DNA of 64,000 nucleotides from Chloroflexota bacterium (GCA_030613785.1 JAUWLF010000005.1:22116-86115), one strand, 5' to 3'. Shown: positions 26,677-35,846, counted from the first letter of the stretch. Notes: generated by a model not told the origin, from the sequence alone. Numbers and translations are program-made.

Positions 26677-27468
26677 GTGCCGAAAGAGGTTCTCAAGGTC
26701 GCAACATACAACTGCAACTCCATCCGAGCCCGGCTGGACCAGGTACTGACATGGCTTCAGCGTGAGAAGCCCGATATCCTGTGCCTACAAGAGACGAAGG
26801 TGCAGGACGCTGCCTTTCCGGGGGACGTGTTCTTCGACTTGGGCTACCGGGTGGTCTACCGGGGACAGAAAGCCCACGCCGGGGTAGCGATGGTCTGCCG
26901 AGAAGAACCTCACGAGGTGGCCTTTGGGCTGGACGACGGTGGCGACCCCGACGAGGCGCGGTTGATTCGCAGCAGGGTCGGGAGCATCGCAGTCGTCAAT
27001 ACTTACGTCCCCCAAGGGCGCACGGCTGATTCGCCTCACTTCCAGCACAAACTGGAGTGGCTGCTTCGATTGTGCAGGTTCTTCGAGCGCCACTATGACA
27101 CTCAAGAACCGTTGCTGTGGGTGGGCGATTTCAACGTCGCTCCGGAACCGATAGACGTGTATGATCCAAAGAGGCTCAAGCGGCACGTTGACTTCCATCC
27201 GGAGGCCAGGAAGGCCCTGGCGCAAGTACGCGAGTGGGGTTTCGTTGATATCTTCCGGCTTCATCACCCAGATGAGCCAGGGCAGTACACCTTCTGGGAC
27301 TACAGGGTGCCAAATGCGCTCGACCGGGGAATGGGCTGGCGCGTGGATCACATTTGGGCCACCGAGCCACTGGCCAAGAGAACCACAGGCGCCTGGATCG
27401 ACGTCGAGGCACGCCGCGCCCAAAGGCCCTCCGACCACACCTTTCTGGTGGCCGAGTTCGCCCGTTGA
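26677..27468 (+). CDS. xth: Exodeoxyribonuclease III (AP endonuclease)
   Basis: The protein has 263 residues. GTG 26677 is chosen because AGAGGTGA (26664-26671) sits five bases before it. Conserved EEP-fold motifs are present: VATYNCNSIRAR, ILCLQETKV with the metal-binding Glu, WVGDFNVAPEPIDVYDP with catalytic Asp/Asn, the FRLHHPDEPGQYTFWDYR segment, and RVDHIWATEPL and PSDHTFLVAEF with the final Asp-His. Length is normal for XthA. It repairs abasic sites and 3'-blocked ends in the cytoplasm. It is convergent with the FHA regulator; the 156-base gap holds a GCGTGG/CCACGC hairpin (27566-27580) without a T-run. Confidence 0.9.
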   Translation: MPKEVLKVATYNCNSIRARLDQVLTWLQREKPDILCLQETKVQDAAFPGDVFFDLGYRVVYRGQKAHAGVAMVCREEPHEVAFGLDDGGDPDEARLIRSRVGSIAVVNTYVPQGRTADSPHFQHKLEWLLRLCRFFERHYDTQEPLLWVGDFNVAPEPIDVYDPKRLKRHVDFHPEARKALAQVREWGFVDIFRLHHPDEPGQYTFWDYRVPNALDRGMGWRVDHIWATEPLAKRTTGAWIDVEARRAQRPSDHTFLVAEFAR

Positions 27469-27624
27469 TGGCGTAGCCCGCAGACTTCCTCTATTCTCTA
27501 CGGTGCTTCTTCTGGCCGCTCGCGAGAACGTCGATTGCAAGGCTGCGAACCGCTCCAGGCCCCTGGCGTGGAAGCCACGCAGAGAAGCTGCCGCGTGGCC
27601 CCTGCTTCGGTCCGGTGCACAGGC

Positions 27625-28278
27625 CTACTCTTCCCAGGGTTGCACCAGCTTGAAGCCGTGCCCTCGCACCGTGACGATGTATCTGTGGTCGGGATCAAGG
27701 GCAGCGATGCGACGCCTCAGCCGTCCCACCAAGGCGTCTATCGTCTCATCTGACACCCCCGCCAGGGCATCCCTTGGCCACACAGCCGCGACAATCTCAT
27801 CGCGACTGTACACGCGTCCAAGTTTCTGCTGCAATAGGGTCAACAACCCAAACTGGGCCTTGGAAACAGAAGGGCTCAGCTTCTGCCCCCTCACCCAGAC
27901 TTCTCGTGCCTCGTGATCTATCCACAACCCCGTGCTCCAGACCGTGACGTCCGTGCCCAAGGCACTCGTTGCTTCAGGATCGATGTACACAACCCTGAAA
28001 TCCAGCCCTATCTGAATCTCATCGCCGTCGCGTAGAACATGCGATCCGGAGATACGCTGACCATTCACAAACGTCCCGTTGCGGCTCCCGCGATCCAGCA
28101 GCGTGTACTGTCCGCGCTCTCTCTGGATCTCAGCATGATGCCTCGATACTAGGCGGTCGTCAATGACTACGTCGCTCTCGTCGAGACGCCCGATGGTCAG
28201 CAACTCCTGATTCAACTCTATCTCTCTTCCTTTGCCAGGTCCGCCTTGTACCAGAAGCCGTGGCGTCCTCTCTTGCAT
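27625..28278 (-). CDS. FHA domain-winged helix transcriptional regulator
   Basis: The protein has 217 residues from the ATG at 28278, chosen for GGGAGG six bases before it; the open frame continues upstream without support. Residues about 5-100 are an FHA domain: LTIGRLDESDVVID, then VSRHHAEI and DRGSRNGTFVNG, the phosphothreonine-binding loops. Residues about 120-215 are an OmpR/PhoB-type winged helix ending YIVTVRGHGFKL. There is no receiver domain, so control is likely by phosphothreonine recognition. A Ser/Thr kinase gene is divergently adjacent, an obvious partner. The layout recalls mycobacterial EmbR, which also joins a winged helix and FHA domain downstream of a kinase. Confidence 0.85.
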   Translation of the reverse strand: MQERTPRLLVQGGPGKGREIELNQELLTIGRLDESDVVIDDRLVSRHHAEIQRERGQYTLLDRGSRNGTFVNGQRISGSHVLRDGDEIQIGLDFRVVYIDPEATSALGTDVTVWSTGLWIDHEAREVWVRGQKLSPSVSKAQFGLLTLLQQKLGRVYSRDEIVAAVWPRDALAGVSDETIDALVGRLRRRIAALDPDHRYIVTVRGHGFKLVQPWEE

Positions 28279-28299
28279 CACCCGCCTCCCGCCGCTTTC

Positions 28300-28328
28300 T
28301 TGACAGCACCCCCCAAAGTGAATATCAT
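28300..28328 (+). promoter_or_regulatory. Promoter of the Ser/Thr kinase gene
   Basis: Perfect TTGACA (28300-28305), 17 bases, TATCAT (28323-28328). It lies between the divergent FHA regulator and the kinase, where the regulator could act on its own and the kinase's transcription. Confidence 0.65.
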
Positions 28329-28402
28329 ATGGCCACTGGTGCAATCGAACACCAAGGGCCACAAGGTCTCCAGTTTCATCTGTCGAAAGGCGGAAAAACA
28401 CA

Positions 28403-29404
28403 TTGACAACCCCGTTACCTCCCAAGATCATACTCCAGGATAGATACAGGGTCGTGGAGTTGATTGGGTTCGGAGGCATGGGAGCCGTCTATCTGACCGA
28501 AGACCTCCATCTGAGAGACAAACGGTTTGCCCTCAAGGAAGTATCCTACTCCGCGGACCTGGATCCCAGGACCCAGAAGCAGCTTCGCGAACAGTTCCAC
28601 AGAGAAGCCATCGCCTTGGCGAATCTGGATCACCCCAATCTCCCCAAAGTCTTCGACTATTTTTCCCAAGACGGGCGTGACTATCTGGTGATGGACTACA
28701 TCGAAGGTCCTAATCTGAAGGAACTCCTCGACCAAGCGCGGAAGAAGCGAGAGCTATTGCCGGAGGCACAGGTCTTGGAGTGGGCCGATCAGATATGCGC
28801 TGCTCTGATCTACCTCCACGGACAAACGCCTCCCATCATCCATCGCGATGTCAAGCCGGCCAATATCAAACTGGCCTCGAACGGCGTCGTCAAACTGGTT
28901 GACTTTGGCTTGGTAAAGATCTTCGATTCCGCCGATCCCCGGACCATCACCTTGGTGCAAGCCTACGGCACCCCCACGTATGCGCCGCTTGAACAGTACG
29001 GCGCTGGCACCGGACGTACCGATGCCAGATCAGACATCTACTCCTTGGGAGCGACCCTCTACCATCTCCTCACCGGTCGGTCGCCTGCGAACGCGCAGCA
29101 GCGCTTCCTCGAACCAGTGAGCCTTCGCAACCCACGGTCCCTCGCCGCCCGCATCTCCCCTTTGACGGAATACCTGATCCTCAAGGCCATGGCCATCCGG
29201 CCCGATGACAGGTACCAGACCGTGGAAGAGATGATAAGGGATCTGACAATGGCCAGGGACGTCTCGGTCGGCAGAAGGACTCAGAACCGCTTGGCCCTGG
29301 TCTGGTCCAGCCTTGTGCCCCACAAATGGCTATCTCTTGGCGTCTTGGCATTATTCATCGTGGCGGTGCTCGTCACACTCGTCCAGCCACAGCCGGTGTT
29401 CTAG
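28403..29404 (+). CDS. Serine/threonine protein kinase with C-terminal membrane helix
   Basis: The protein has 333 residues from TTG 28403, the only usable start in frame. The kinase domain (about 15-285) is complete: GFGGMGAVY glycine loop, ALKEV lysine, HREAIALANLDHPNLPKVFD, HRDVKPANIKL catalytic loop, VDFGL metal-binding DFG, and the GTPTYAPLEQY and DARSDIYSLGATLYHLLTG blocks. One helix (about 308-328) precedes a six-residue tail, so there is no extracellular sensor such as PASTA. It is a PknB-type Hanks kinase tethered to the membrane from inside. The divergent FHA regulator is its probable target. Confidence 0.9.
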   Translation: MTTPLPPKIILQDRYRVVELIGFGGMGAVYLTEDLHLRDKRFALKEVSYSADLDPRTQKQLREQFHREAIALANLDHPNLPKVFDYFSQDGRDYLVMDYIEGPNLKELLDQARKKRELLPEAQVLEWADQICAALIYLHGQTPPIIHRDVKPANIKLASNGVVKLVDFGLVKIFDSADPRTITLVQAYGTPTYAPLEQYGAGTGRTDARSDIYSLGATLYHLLTGRSPANAQQRFLEPVSLRNPRSLAARISPLTEYLILKAMAIRPDDRYQTVEEMIRDLTMARDVSVGRRTQNRLALVWSSLVPHKWLSLGVLALFIVAVLVTLVQPQPVF

Positions 29405-29425
29405 ACAACAATGCGTCTCGGAACA

Positions 29426-32182
29426 CTAGGACCGTCGAGGCCATACAACTCCACTCGGCAGAAAGCTCAGCACCGCGCAGAAGAGAAGTACGAAGACCCT
29501 GACTGACATGCCCTGCCACCCCAGGATCCTCGCCGGATTGAGAAAACCCAAACCGTACAAGATGTACCCTATTAGACCCAGGCCTACTCCGTACAGGATG
29601 AGCCGCACTTCACGCTCCCAAGTCTTCCTCCGTCCTCTTCTCGTTTGAACGCCGAGCACGTTGCCCACAAAGATGCCTACACCAGCCAAACCGAGGTCCA
29701 ACCAATCCACCGGACGGACCGTACGCGCGGTAGGCAGAACAGGGGTGGCTATTGGAGTTGGAACAGCGGTCGGAGTAGGCGGAACAGCGGTGGCAGTCGG
29801 CGTGGGACTTGGTGCCACCGTTGGTGTAGGGGTGAACGTGGGAAAAGGCGTCACTGGCACCAAGACCCGAACGTGCAGCGGCTCCGAGTTGGCCTCCCCA
29901 CTAGCCGCAGTGACTTCGATCAGCCCGGCCGGAACAGGCTCGCCTAGCCAAAAGCTTGCCTCCGCCACTCCACCGATAGTCCCGGTCACCACTTGCGGCT
30001 CCACATAGATCTCCCCCTCCAGGTAGTTGCCCCTGAACTCCACCTCCGTTCCGTTGGGGACGGGGTTGCCGTTACGATCGAAAATGACTCCGGTCCGTAC
30101 GACTAGAGGCTCTCCACCAACGTACAAGAGCTCCCCTTCTGGAGGGGATAGCCTCTCCAGAGGGATGATCTGGGAAGGATCCGGCTGAAGGGCAGATCTC
30201 AGGTCGTAGCCCACGCCTTCCACGTTGACGGGCGCTGCCCCCACGGGAACGAAGTCTGTGTCGAAGAGGGGCCGAAGTGAGGCATCCACAAGGGGCGCGA
30301 CCTTGCCATAGACGGCGAAGTAGGCGGTCAGCTTGCCTACCTCTGTCTGGTCAAGACGGTAGGGCGCATCGTAAGCGATTGCGATCACCTTCTTGTCACT
30401 CAAGTAGTAGTCCCTCTCAGCCAAGAGATCCTTCACCGCCCTCGAAGCGGGGAAATCGTCGGGGTTGTAGTCGGGCAAGGCCAGAATGACCCAGTCCGCG
30501 TCCTGTATCAAATCCTCCACCAAGCTCGCGTCCGAGGCACCCAGATCGCCACCGATCCAGTCGTAAACCTGAGCGAAGCTGAGGGTATGCACGTTCTGCC
30601 GATTCACCTGACCGGTGCCTTCGGGCCCATAAAGGCGAACGAGCGTATTCTGTAGCGACTGCCCTGGGGGAGCCGCGAATGGCCCGCAGCCCCCAAGGCA
30701 CTCCACGATCAGAATGTGGTCCTCAGTTGTTGGGGGTTCAGGGAGGCGAGTCCGCAATTCCTCGCTGCTGGGATGCAGAAGTGTAACAGCGTCTTCAGCG
30801 ATCTGCCGAACTGCGTCTCCTCCACTGCCAACGACGGTCACAGCCAGATCCGCATCCACCAGCACATCAGCCAAGGATGGCGTGGGATACAATCGAATCT
30901 TGGCGTGCAATATCTTGCGCACCGATTCGTCCACTCGGTCCCGAAACTGGAGATCCCGGTCGTAGAGCTCCTGGAAGTACTCTATGGTATCAACGATATT
31001 CGGCAAGTCGTCTGTGCTCCAGTCCTCCCCCAACGAGAACCGCACCAGGGGCAAGATATCGTTCCCCGCCATCAGCGCTTCGCGAGCTATCCGGGTGTGG
31101 GGGAAGAGGTCCCGCGGAGGAGCCGGGTCGATGTGGTCCTTGATGGCATCGGCACCAAGGGAATCCGCCACCAATAGGCCATCGGTGCTCCACGTAGCAA
31201 ACTCCGGCAGGGCCATGGCCACGCCCAACCCTTGCTCGTCGAGAGTAAGGGGATCGACGTAGAAGGCGACATCCTCCTGAAAGGCCTGACACCTTATGTG
31301 ACCCACCATCAGCGCATCCGTCGTCCCCAGAGGGTCGCCGGCGCTGGCCCTGGTCACTGCCGCAAAGGGGATCAACTCCAGGCCCCGCATCTCCTCAAGG
31401 GACCGGTCAAGGGTGACCACTTCACTCTCGGGATCCCGACCGCTCCTACCGTGACCAGGGAAGTGCTTGGCCACCGTGGCGACTCGCCCCCCGCTGCCCT
31501 CATGTACTCCCCGGATGTAAGCCCGGCCTAGCCTGGCTACCCAGTCGGGATTGCCGCCGAACACGCGAACCCCAAGGTCCCCTCGCTCTCCTGACCTGGG
31601 ACTGTCCAGAACGTCAACCACCGGCCCCAGGAGCATGTTGACGCCCACAGCGGCCAATTCTTGACCAGCAATGGTGCCCGTCGTCTGAGCATACTGCTCA
31701 CTCCAGGTTGCACCGAGTGCCATGTTGCTCGGAATTGGGGTGAAGCCGCTGCGGAGTTGGCTGCGAGGATAACCGTTCCCTTCTTGTTCGACAGAGACAA
31801 AGAGGGGTACAAACACTTCCTGCCCATTGATAGTCCTGCTGTTGGCGCGAAACGCCAGATTCTGAAGCTCGTTGGTCAGCTGAGCAACCTGTGACGGTGT
31901 GGGGACCTCATCCTGATTGTTGATGTTGCCCCTTGACTCGGAGAGGACCACACCTCCAATCTTGTACTCCAGGATCAACCGCGCGATCTCACTGTCATCA
32001 GAGGTATCCTGACCAGGAAAGTCAACCATGAATAGTTGGCCGACCCTCTCTTGAGGGGTCATCATGCTCATGACGTCGTCGACCAGCTCGTTCTGAGCCC
32101 AGACACCCTGGGATAGAGGAAGAGCCACAGCGCCGCATAAGATGAGTATCCTGAACAGTGTGTTGAGCGTGCGCCTACTCAA
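29426..32182 (-). CDS. Glycoside hydrolase family 3 protein, secreted, C-terminally membrane-anchored
   Basis: The protein has 918 residues. A signal peptide (about 1-29, ending VWAQ) is followed by a GH3 barrel. LFMVDFPGQ, IGGVVLSESRGN, VSVEQEGNGYPR and VAKHFPGHGRSGRDPES are close to NagZ-type beta-N-acetylhexosaminidases. The second GH3 domain covers about 430-680. Next come a beta-rich domain (FDRNGNPVPNGTEVEFRG, filamin/Big-like), a proline/threonine-rich linker near 800-840 and three hydrophobic segments to the end. It would display the enzyme outside on a stalk. Peptidoglycan-like amino sugars are the probable substrate. It starts 18 bases after the M29 aminopeptidase stop in the same operon. 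Confidence 0.8.
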   Translation of the reverse strand: MSRRTLNTLFRILILCGAVALPLSQGVWAQNELVDDVMSMMTPQERVGQLFMVDFPGQDTSDDSEIARLILEYKIGGVVLSESRGNINNQDEVPTPSQVAQLTNELQNLAFRANSRTINGQEVFVPLFVSVEQEGNGYPRSQLRSGFTPIPSNMALGATWSEQYAQTTGTIAGQELAAVGVNMLLGPVVDVLDSPRSGERGDLGVRVFGGNPDWVARLGRAYIRGVHEGSGGRVATVAKHFPGHGRSGRDPESEVVTLDRSLEEMRGLELIPFAAVTRASAGDPLGTTDALMVGHIRCQAFQEDVAFYVDPLTLDEQGLGVAMALPEFATWSTDGLLVADSLGADAIKDHIDPAPPRDLFPHTRIAREALMAGNDILPLVRFSLGEDWSTDDLPNIVDTIEYFQELYDRDLQFRDRVDESVRKILHAKIRLYPTPSLADVLVDADLAVTVVGSGGDAVRQIAEDAVTLLHPSSEELRTRLPEPPTTEDHILIVECLGGCGPFAAPPGQSLQNTLVRLYGPEGTGQVNRQNVHTLSFAQVYDWIGGDLGASDASLVEDLIQDADWVILALPDYNPDDFPASRAVKDLLAERDYYLSDKKVIAIAYDAPYRLDQTEVGKLTAYFAVYGKVAPLVDASLRPLFDTDFVPVGAAPVNVEGVGYDLRSALQPDPSQIIPLERLSPPEGELLYVGGEPLVVRTGVIFDRNGNPVPNGTEVEFRGNYLEGEIYVEPQVVTGTIGGVAEASFWLGEPVPAGLIEVTAASGEANSEPLHVRVLVPVTPFPTFTPTPTVAPSPTPTATAVPPTPTAVPTPIATPVLPTARTVRPVDWLDLGLAGVGIFVGNVLGVQTRRGRRKTWEREVRLILYGVGLGLIGYILYGLGFLNPARILGWQGMSVRVFVLLFCAVLSFLPSGVVWPRRS

Positions 32183-32200
32183 TGGAGAGCGTCCCCCAAG

Positions 32201-33283
32201 TCAGTAAACCCACCGACCGTCCTTCTGCACCAACGTGCCGTCAAGATATATCTCGCCCCCCCGCCGCAAGTCCTTGATCATGTCCCAGTGGAGGCCGGAT
32301 TCGTTCTTGCTACCGGTTTTCGGATAGCCTCTGCCCAAGGCCAGGTGAACCGTACCGCCGATTTTCTCGTCAAAGAGGATGTTCTTGACGAAGCGGTGTA
32401 TCTTGTAGTTGTTGCCCAATCCTAATTCCCCCACGTATCTGGAGCCCTCGTCCATGTCCAGCATCCCCAACAGGTAGTCTTCCCCTTTGCTCGCCGTGGC
32501 CTTCACCACCTTGCCCTGTTCAAACCACAGACGTACGCCTTCTACCTCCTGTCCCCCGAAAGCCGGATAAATGGCCGGATAGCTATAGAGGATGTGGCCT
32601 TCGACACTATCCTCGACGGGACCTGTGAATATCTCTCCGTCGGGCATGTTCATCCTACCATCGGCGCTGATGAACGTACGGCCCCGGACACTCATCTTCA
32701 GATGAGTACCCTCACCCTTGATGACTACCTCGCTTCCATGGTCAAAGAGCTCCTTCAAGCGCTGCTGCTCTCGAGATACCTCCACCCAGTTCATGTCCAC
32801 AGCGGCGAAGACGAAGTCCTCGAATTCTGTCATGGACATGCCTGCATCCTGAGCCGCTCCTGGAGTGGGAAACAGTGTCACCACCCACCGCGTGTTGTCT
32901 GTGAGATACGCCCTCACCGCCGCATCTGAGGTGCGCCACGTGGCCACCCTCGCCGGCTCAAAGCCGCTCAGCAGTCTGGTGTTGACAGCGGCCAGGATCT
33001 GAATGTAGACGTCGGTGTGTCTTGCCTCGTACATGCGCAGGGATGGAAAACTCCCCAAGCGTTCATCGGAGGCCTCGTTGAGGAGGATCTCTCTCATCTC
33101 CTCCAACTCGATGTGGGTAACGATCTCGCCAGCCTCTTTCTGAATCGCTCGGCGGTATATCTCCACCACAAGCGGCTTCGCCAGCTCACTGTAGGCCTTG
33201 ATCTGAACAGTGTCGCCCTTTTGCACCTCCGTGCAGAAATCCACGACGGTCTTCGCCAATCTCTTCACCCTGGGGTCGACCAC
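32201..33283 (-). CDS. M29-family aminopeptidase (thermophilic type)
   Basis: The protein has 360 residues from GTG 33283. Longer starts are excluded because the predicted -10 box overlaps ATG 33328, and AAGGAG lies nine bases before this GTG. It shows M29 features: RVKRLAKTVVDFC, QIKAYSELAKPLVVEIYR, the metal-ligand segments EGTHLKMSVRG, GEIFTGPVEDSVEG, EGVRLWFEQGKVVKA, LGLGNNYKIHRFVKNILFDEK and GTVHLALGRGYP with SGLHWDMI. These cytoplasmic metallo-exopeptidases use two metal ions and remove N-terminal residues. It is the first gene of an operon with the GH3 protein. Confidence 0.85.
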   Translation of the reverse strand: MVDPRVKRLAKTVVDFCTEVQKGDTVQIKAYSELAKPLVVEIYRRAIQKEAGEIVTHIELEEMREILLNEASDERLGSFPSLRMYEARHTDVYIQILAAVNTRLLSGFEPARVATWRTSDAAVRAYLTDNTRWVVTLFPTPGAAQDAGMSMTEFEDFVFAAVDMNWVEVSREQQRLKELFDHGSEVVIKGEGTHLKMSVRGRTFISADGRMNMPDGEIFTGPVEDSVEGHILYSYPAIYPAFGGQEVEGVRLWFEQGKVVKATASKGEDYLLGMLDMDEGSRYVGELGLGNNYKIHRFVKNILFDEKIGGTVHLALGRGYPKTGSKNESGLHWDMIKDLRRGGEIYLDGTLVQKDGRWVY

Positions 33284-33326
33284 TACAAATGTCTCCTTCT
33301 CTATTCCCTGCTCCGGCGCCAAATCC

Positions 33327-33355
33327 ATTTTATCGGATTGCCTGCTTCTTGTCAA
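33327..33355 (-). promoter_or_regulatory. Near-consensus promoter of the M29 aminopeptidase operon
   Basis: On the minus strand TTGACA (33355-33350), 17 bases, TAAAAT (33332-33327). The -10 contains the A and T of an in-frame ATG at 33328, so translation must begin farther downstream. Confidence 0.8.
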
Positions 33356-33361
33356 TAATTA

Positions 33362-33997
33362 GAGGCCCAGAAGGCCCACGCACGGGCTACGAGCGGCTAG
33401 TCGGATCGTACCTGGACGCTCCAATCGGCAGTCCGCCGCACGCGATGCCAAGATCATCGGCCGCGAGGCGCTGGTGCCAGCCCGAGCTAGGTCTTGAGGG
33501 GAAAGATGCTGGGGAGATCTATCACGAAAATGGGCTCGCCGTGGGAGGATGATCCAAGACGGGTTTCGCGGCGAGGGTTCAAGGCGGCGCGAAGCAGTGT
33601 GCTGTGAGGTCCACCATCAACTGGGGTTGGGCGTTACGTCAACCTAGACCCCATGCCTGGGGAAGGAACGACTTCTGTCGGTGTCTGGGCAGCAATGGGA
33701 GTGGAGTCTCGACCGCAGGCCTGTCACCAACATCAAGACTCCCGGCATGCTCGATGTTTTGCGCGTCGACCGCCACCAGACCGCCAGCGAGGTGAGATCG
33801 GCCCTCGGAGCACACTCCCGGAATCAGGAGTCTGTCACGCGGGATCGGTCCACCGCACAGAGAGAGCCGGCCGCGCCTGGAGACATGGCCCCCGACAGAT
33901 GGATCCACAATGGCCGCATTCGCCCCCCAACGAGCACGCCCACCCGGGAATCATTTCCATAGCCTGAGGTGGTCACGGTCCCCGACGTTCACCGGAC
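33362..33997 (+). other. Gap of 636 bases with no supported gene
   Basis: Several short open frames exist on both strands (for example 33639-33908 minus and 33653-33967 plus), but none has a ribosome binding site, family resemblance or sensible composition. It may hold decayed coding sequence; I cannot say of what. Confidence 0.5.
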
Positions 33998-35038
33998 TCA
34001 CTCCGTTTGAGAGGGTCTCCCCGGGCCTGCGACAGGCGCCCCACCCAGTTCGTATGTTGACTGGCGCTCGTCCAAGATGTGCAGCGGTCTGTCACCCCGT
34101 TCAATCAAGGGCTTCTGCGGTTGCCTGTTCAGGTTGAGGGAAAGTACACCGAACTGGTTGTAGTGCCCGGTGATGTCGTGCATCATCTTGGGTACGATGA
34201 GATCGTCCAAGTCAATATCGGCGTAGACAATGCCTTCCTCATCGATCAGTGGTCCTGCTACATACCGTCCGTCCGGTCCAAAGATCGCTGTGAGGGCATA
34301 GTTGCTTCCCTGCATCAAGCTCCGCTTATCTGGAGATTGGCACAGCAATTCGAGGCACCTCTCATCCATCAGACCGGTCGATGCGATCACGAATATCTTG
34401 CCCTCAAAAGCGTGAGCTTGGCAACGAATTCGGATTGCTTCTGACTCTTCGTACCAATCGGTGAACGGAAAGGCTGGAAAATTCGCCACATGAATCTGCT
34501 CCCCTTGAGCAAGCAGAGCGAACCGGGCCAACGTATTCGTATTCTCTCCACACAAGAGAGTGCCTATCCGCCCACAATCGGTTTGATAGACCCGCAAACC
34601 ACTGCCATCACCGTTTCCCCACACGAGTCTTTCCGCGTTTGTTGGCACCAGTTTTCGATGGCGCCCCAACAAGTTGCCATGATTGTCAATAAGCACATTT
34701 GTGTTGTAAATGGTCCCGGTGAGCACGGGGTCGATCTCGTTGACCCCAACGACGACTATGATGTCGCTTTCCCTTGCAGCGGTGCATAGCTGATCTGTTG
34801 AGGGTCCAGGAACCGTCATGGAATTCTTGTAGAGAGCCTTGAAGTATCCAGTGCCCTGCAGGGGACTATCCAGCCAAGCCCAATAGGGGTATGCAGGAAT
34901 GAACGCCTCCGGGAATGCAACAAGCGACGCTCCATTCCTGGCCGCCTCCTCCATGAGCAAGCATGTCTTATCCACCGTTGCTTCCAAGTCCAAGAACACT
35001 GGCCCCGTCTGAACGGCGGCCACCTTGAACTGATTCAT
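33998..35038 (-). CDS. Nitrilase (carbon-nitrogen hydrolase family)
   Basis: The protein has 346 residues. The catalytic triad motifs are present: LVAFPEAFIPAYPYW (Glu), LLGRHRKLVPTNAERLVWG (Lys) and IGTLLCGENTNTLAR (Cys followed by GEN). The CGENTN form and the RLVWGNGDGS segment point to true nitrilases (nitrile to carboxylic acid and ammonia) or closely related cyanide-hydrolysing enzymes, rather than amidases. Length is normal. ATG 35038 has a purine-rich ribosome binding site (GGAGGAGACTGGAG on the minus strand). No transporter or aldoxime gene is adjacent, so the substrate is open. Confidence 0.85.
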   Translation of the reverse strand: MNQFKVAAVQTGPVFLDLEATVDKTCLLMEEAARNGASLVAFPEAFIPAYPYWAWLDSPLQGTGYFKALYKNSMTVPGPSTDQLCTAARESDIIVVVGVNEIDPVLTGTIYNTNVLIDNHGNLLGRHRKLVPTNAERLVWGNGDGSGLRVYQTDCGRIGTLLCGENTNTLARFALLAQGEQIHVANFPAFPFTDWYEESEAIRIRCQAHAFEGKIFVIASTGLMDERCLELLCQSPDKRSLMQGSNYALTAIFGPDGRYVAGPLIDEEGIVYADIDLDDLIVPKMMHDITGHYNQFGVLSLNLNRQPQKPLIERGDRPLHILDERQSTYELGGAPVAGPGRPSQTE

Positions 35039-35597
35039 CTCCAGTCTCCTCCAGCGTCCACTTCACTCGACGGCTGCGCGCACGAGGTCTTGCCAGGGTT
35101 GTCCTCTTGCGCAAATCAGCCTTCTGCCAGCCCCAAATCCACGGTTGTGAACTCCTGGCTGCATGGGCGACTTCGACTGACAGACCGAGGGCACCCTTGC
35201 GTGAAAACTCCGACCGAAAGGAGTGCCTTGGAGCTGACTTGGCGTGACAGGTCTCTGGCGGCGTCTGACTCCTGAGTCCGCTCGCGCCCCAACCCTAGGA
35301 ATGGCCTGGCCTCACGCCCTAAATCACTAGCCGCTTCCCATGGCCACACCTTGCTGATTGCCACGTGCGCGGACCAGCCGCCTTCCGCTCCCGACAAGGC
35401 TTCACGCAGTCCGAGCGCTCTCCATCGGCTGCGATGAGCCAGTGGAACACGCCGTCAATGCTGAAGCAGCCTCCTTCCTGCTTTCACACCCGGTTCTCCA
35501 GCAGAATCTCCACGGGCCCTCTCAGTGCCTCATGGAACTCCGCCGAGATCTCCCTGGACGATCCCGTTGGCGGCTGAGCTCTGCCCCCCAACTGCGC
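35039..35597 (-). other. Gap of 559 bases between rpiR fragment and nitrilase
   Basis: No gene is supported. On the minus strand, just after the rpiR stop, there is a short open stretch with protein-like text (EFHEALRGPVEILLENRV) ending at a stop, and another fragment in a second frame beyond it. These could be remnants of a longer regulator or neighbouring gene. Confidence 0.4.
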
Positions 35598-35846
35598 TCA
35601 TCCGTACGCGGCCTTGAGCTCCTCCTTCACCAGGTCCTGGACCTCTCGCTGCAGCTCCGGATACCCGGCGTAACCCAGGCGCTGTGCGAAGCGGGTCACG
35701 GTCGCGGGATCCACCTCTAGCCGTTGCGAGAGCGCAGAACCGTTCATGAAGGCTGCTTCGCGGTACTCTTGGGTCAGAAAGTCGGCGATCCTCTTTTGGT
35801 TCCTTCCAAGTCGTTCGTAGTGTTGTGCGATCCGTTCTCTAAACAT
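35598..35846 (-). CDS. RpiR-type helix-turn-helix protein, lacking the SIS domain
   Basis: The protein has 82 residues from the ATG at 35846, where AGGAGG stands six bases upstream. It is the N-terminal DNA-binding domain of MurR/RpiR regulators: ERLGRNQKRIADFL, the EAAFMNGSALSQRL helix and VDPATVTRFAQRLGYAGYPELQ. Typical members are about 280 residues with a sugar-phosphate-binding SIS domain; here the protein stops right after the HTH. It may be a stand-alone DNA-binding protein or a truncated gene. The gene has its own -10 and is divergent from the glycosyltransferase operon. Confidence 0.75.
   Translation of the reverse strand: MFRERIAQHYERLGRNQKRIADFLTQEYREAAFMNGSALSQRLEVDPATVTRFAQRLGYAGYPELQREVQDLVKEELKAAYG

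Noticed and set aside
27566..27580. GCGTGG-AAG-CCACGC hairpin between xth and the FHA gene as an intrinsic terminator
   Set aside because: No T-run on either strand; a six-pair GC hairpin is common by chance in this composition.
33604..33967. Overlapping open frames on both strands in the 636-base gap
   Set aside because: No start signals, no recognisable motifs, and several frames open at once, as in noncoding GC-rich DNA.
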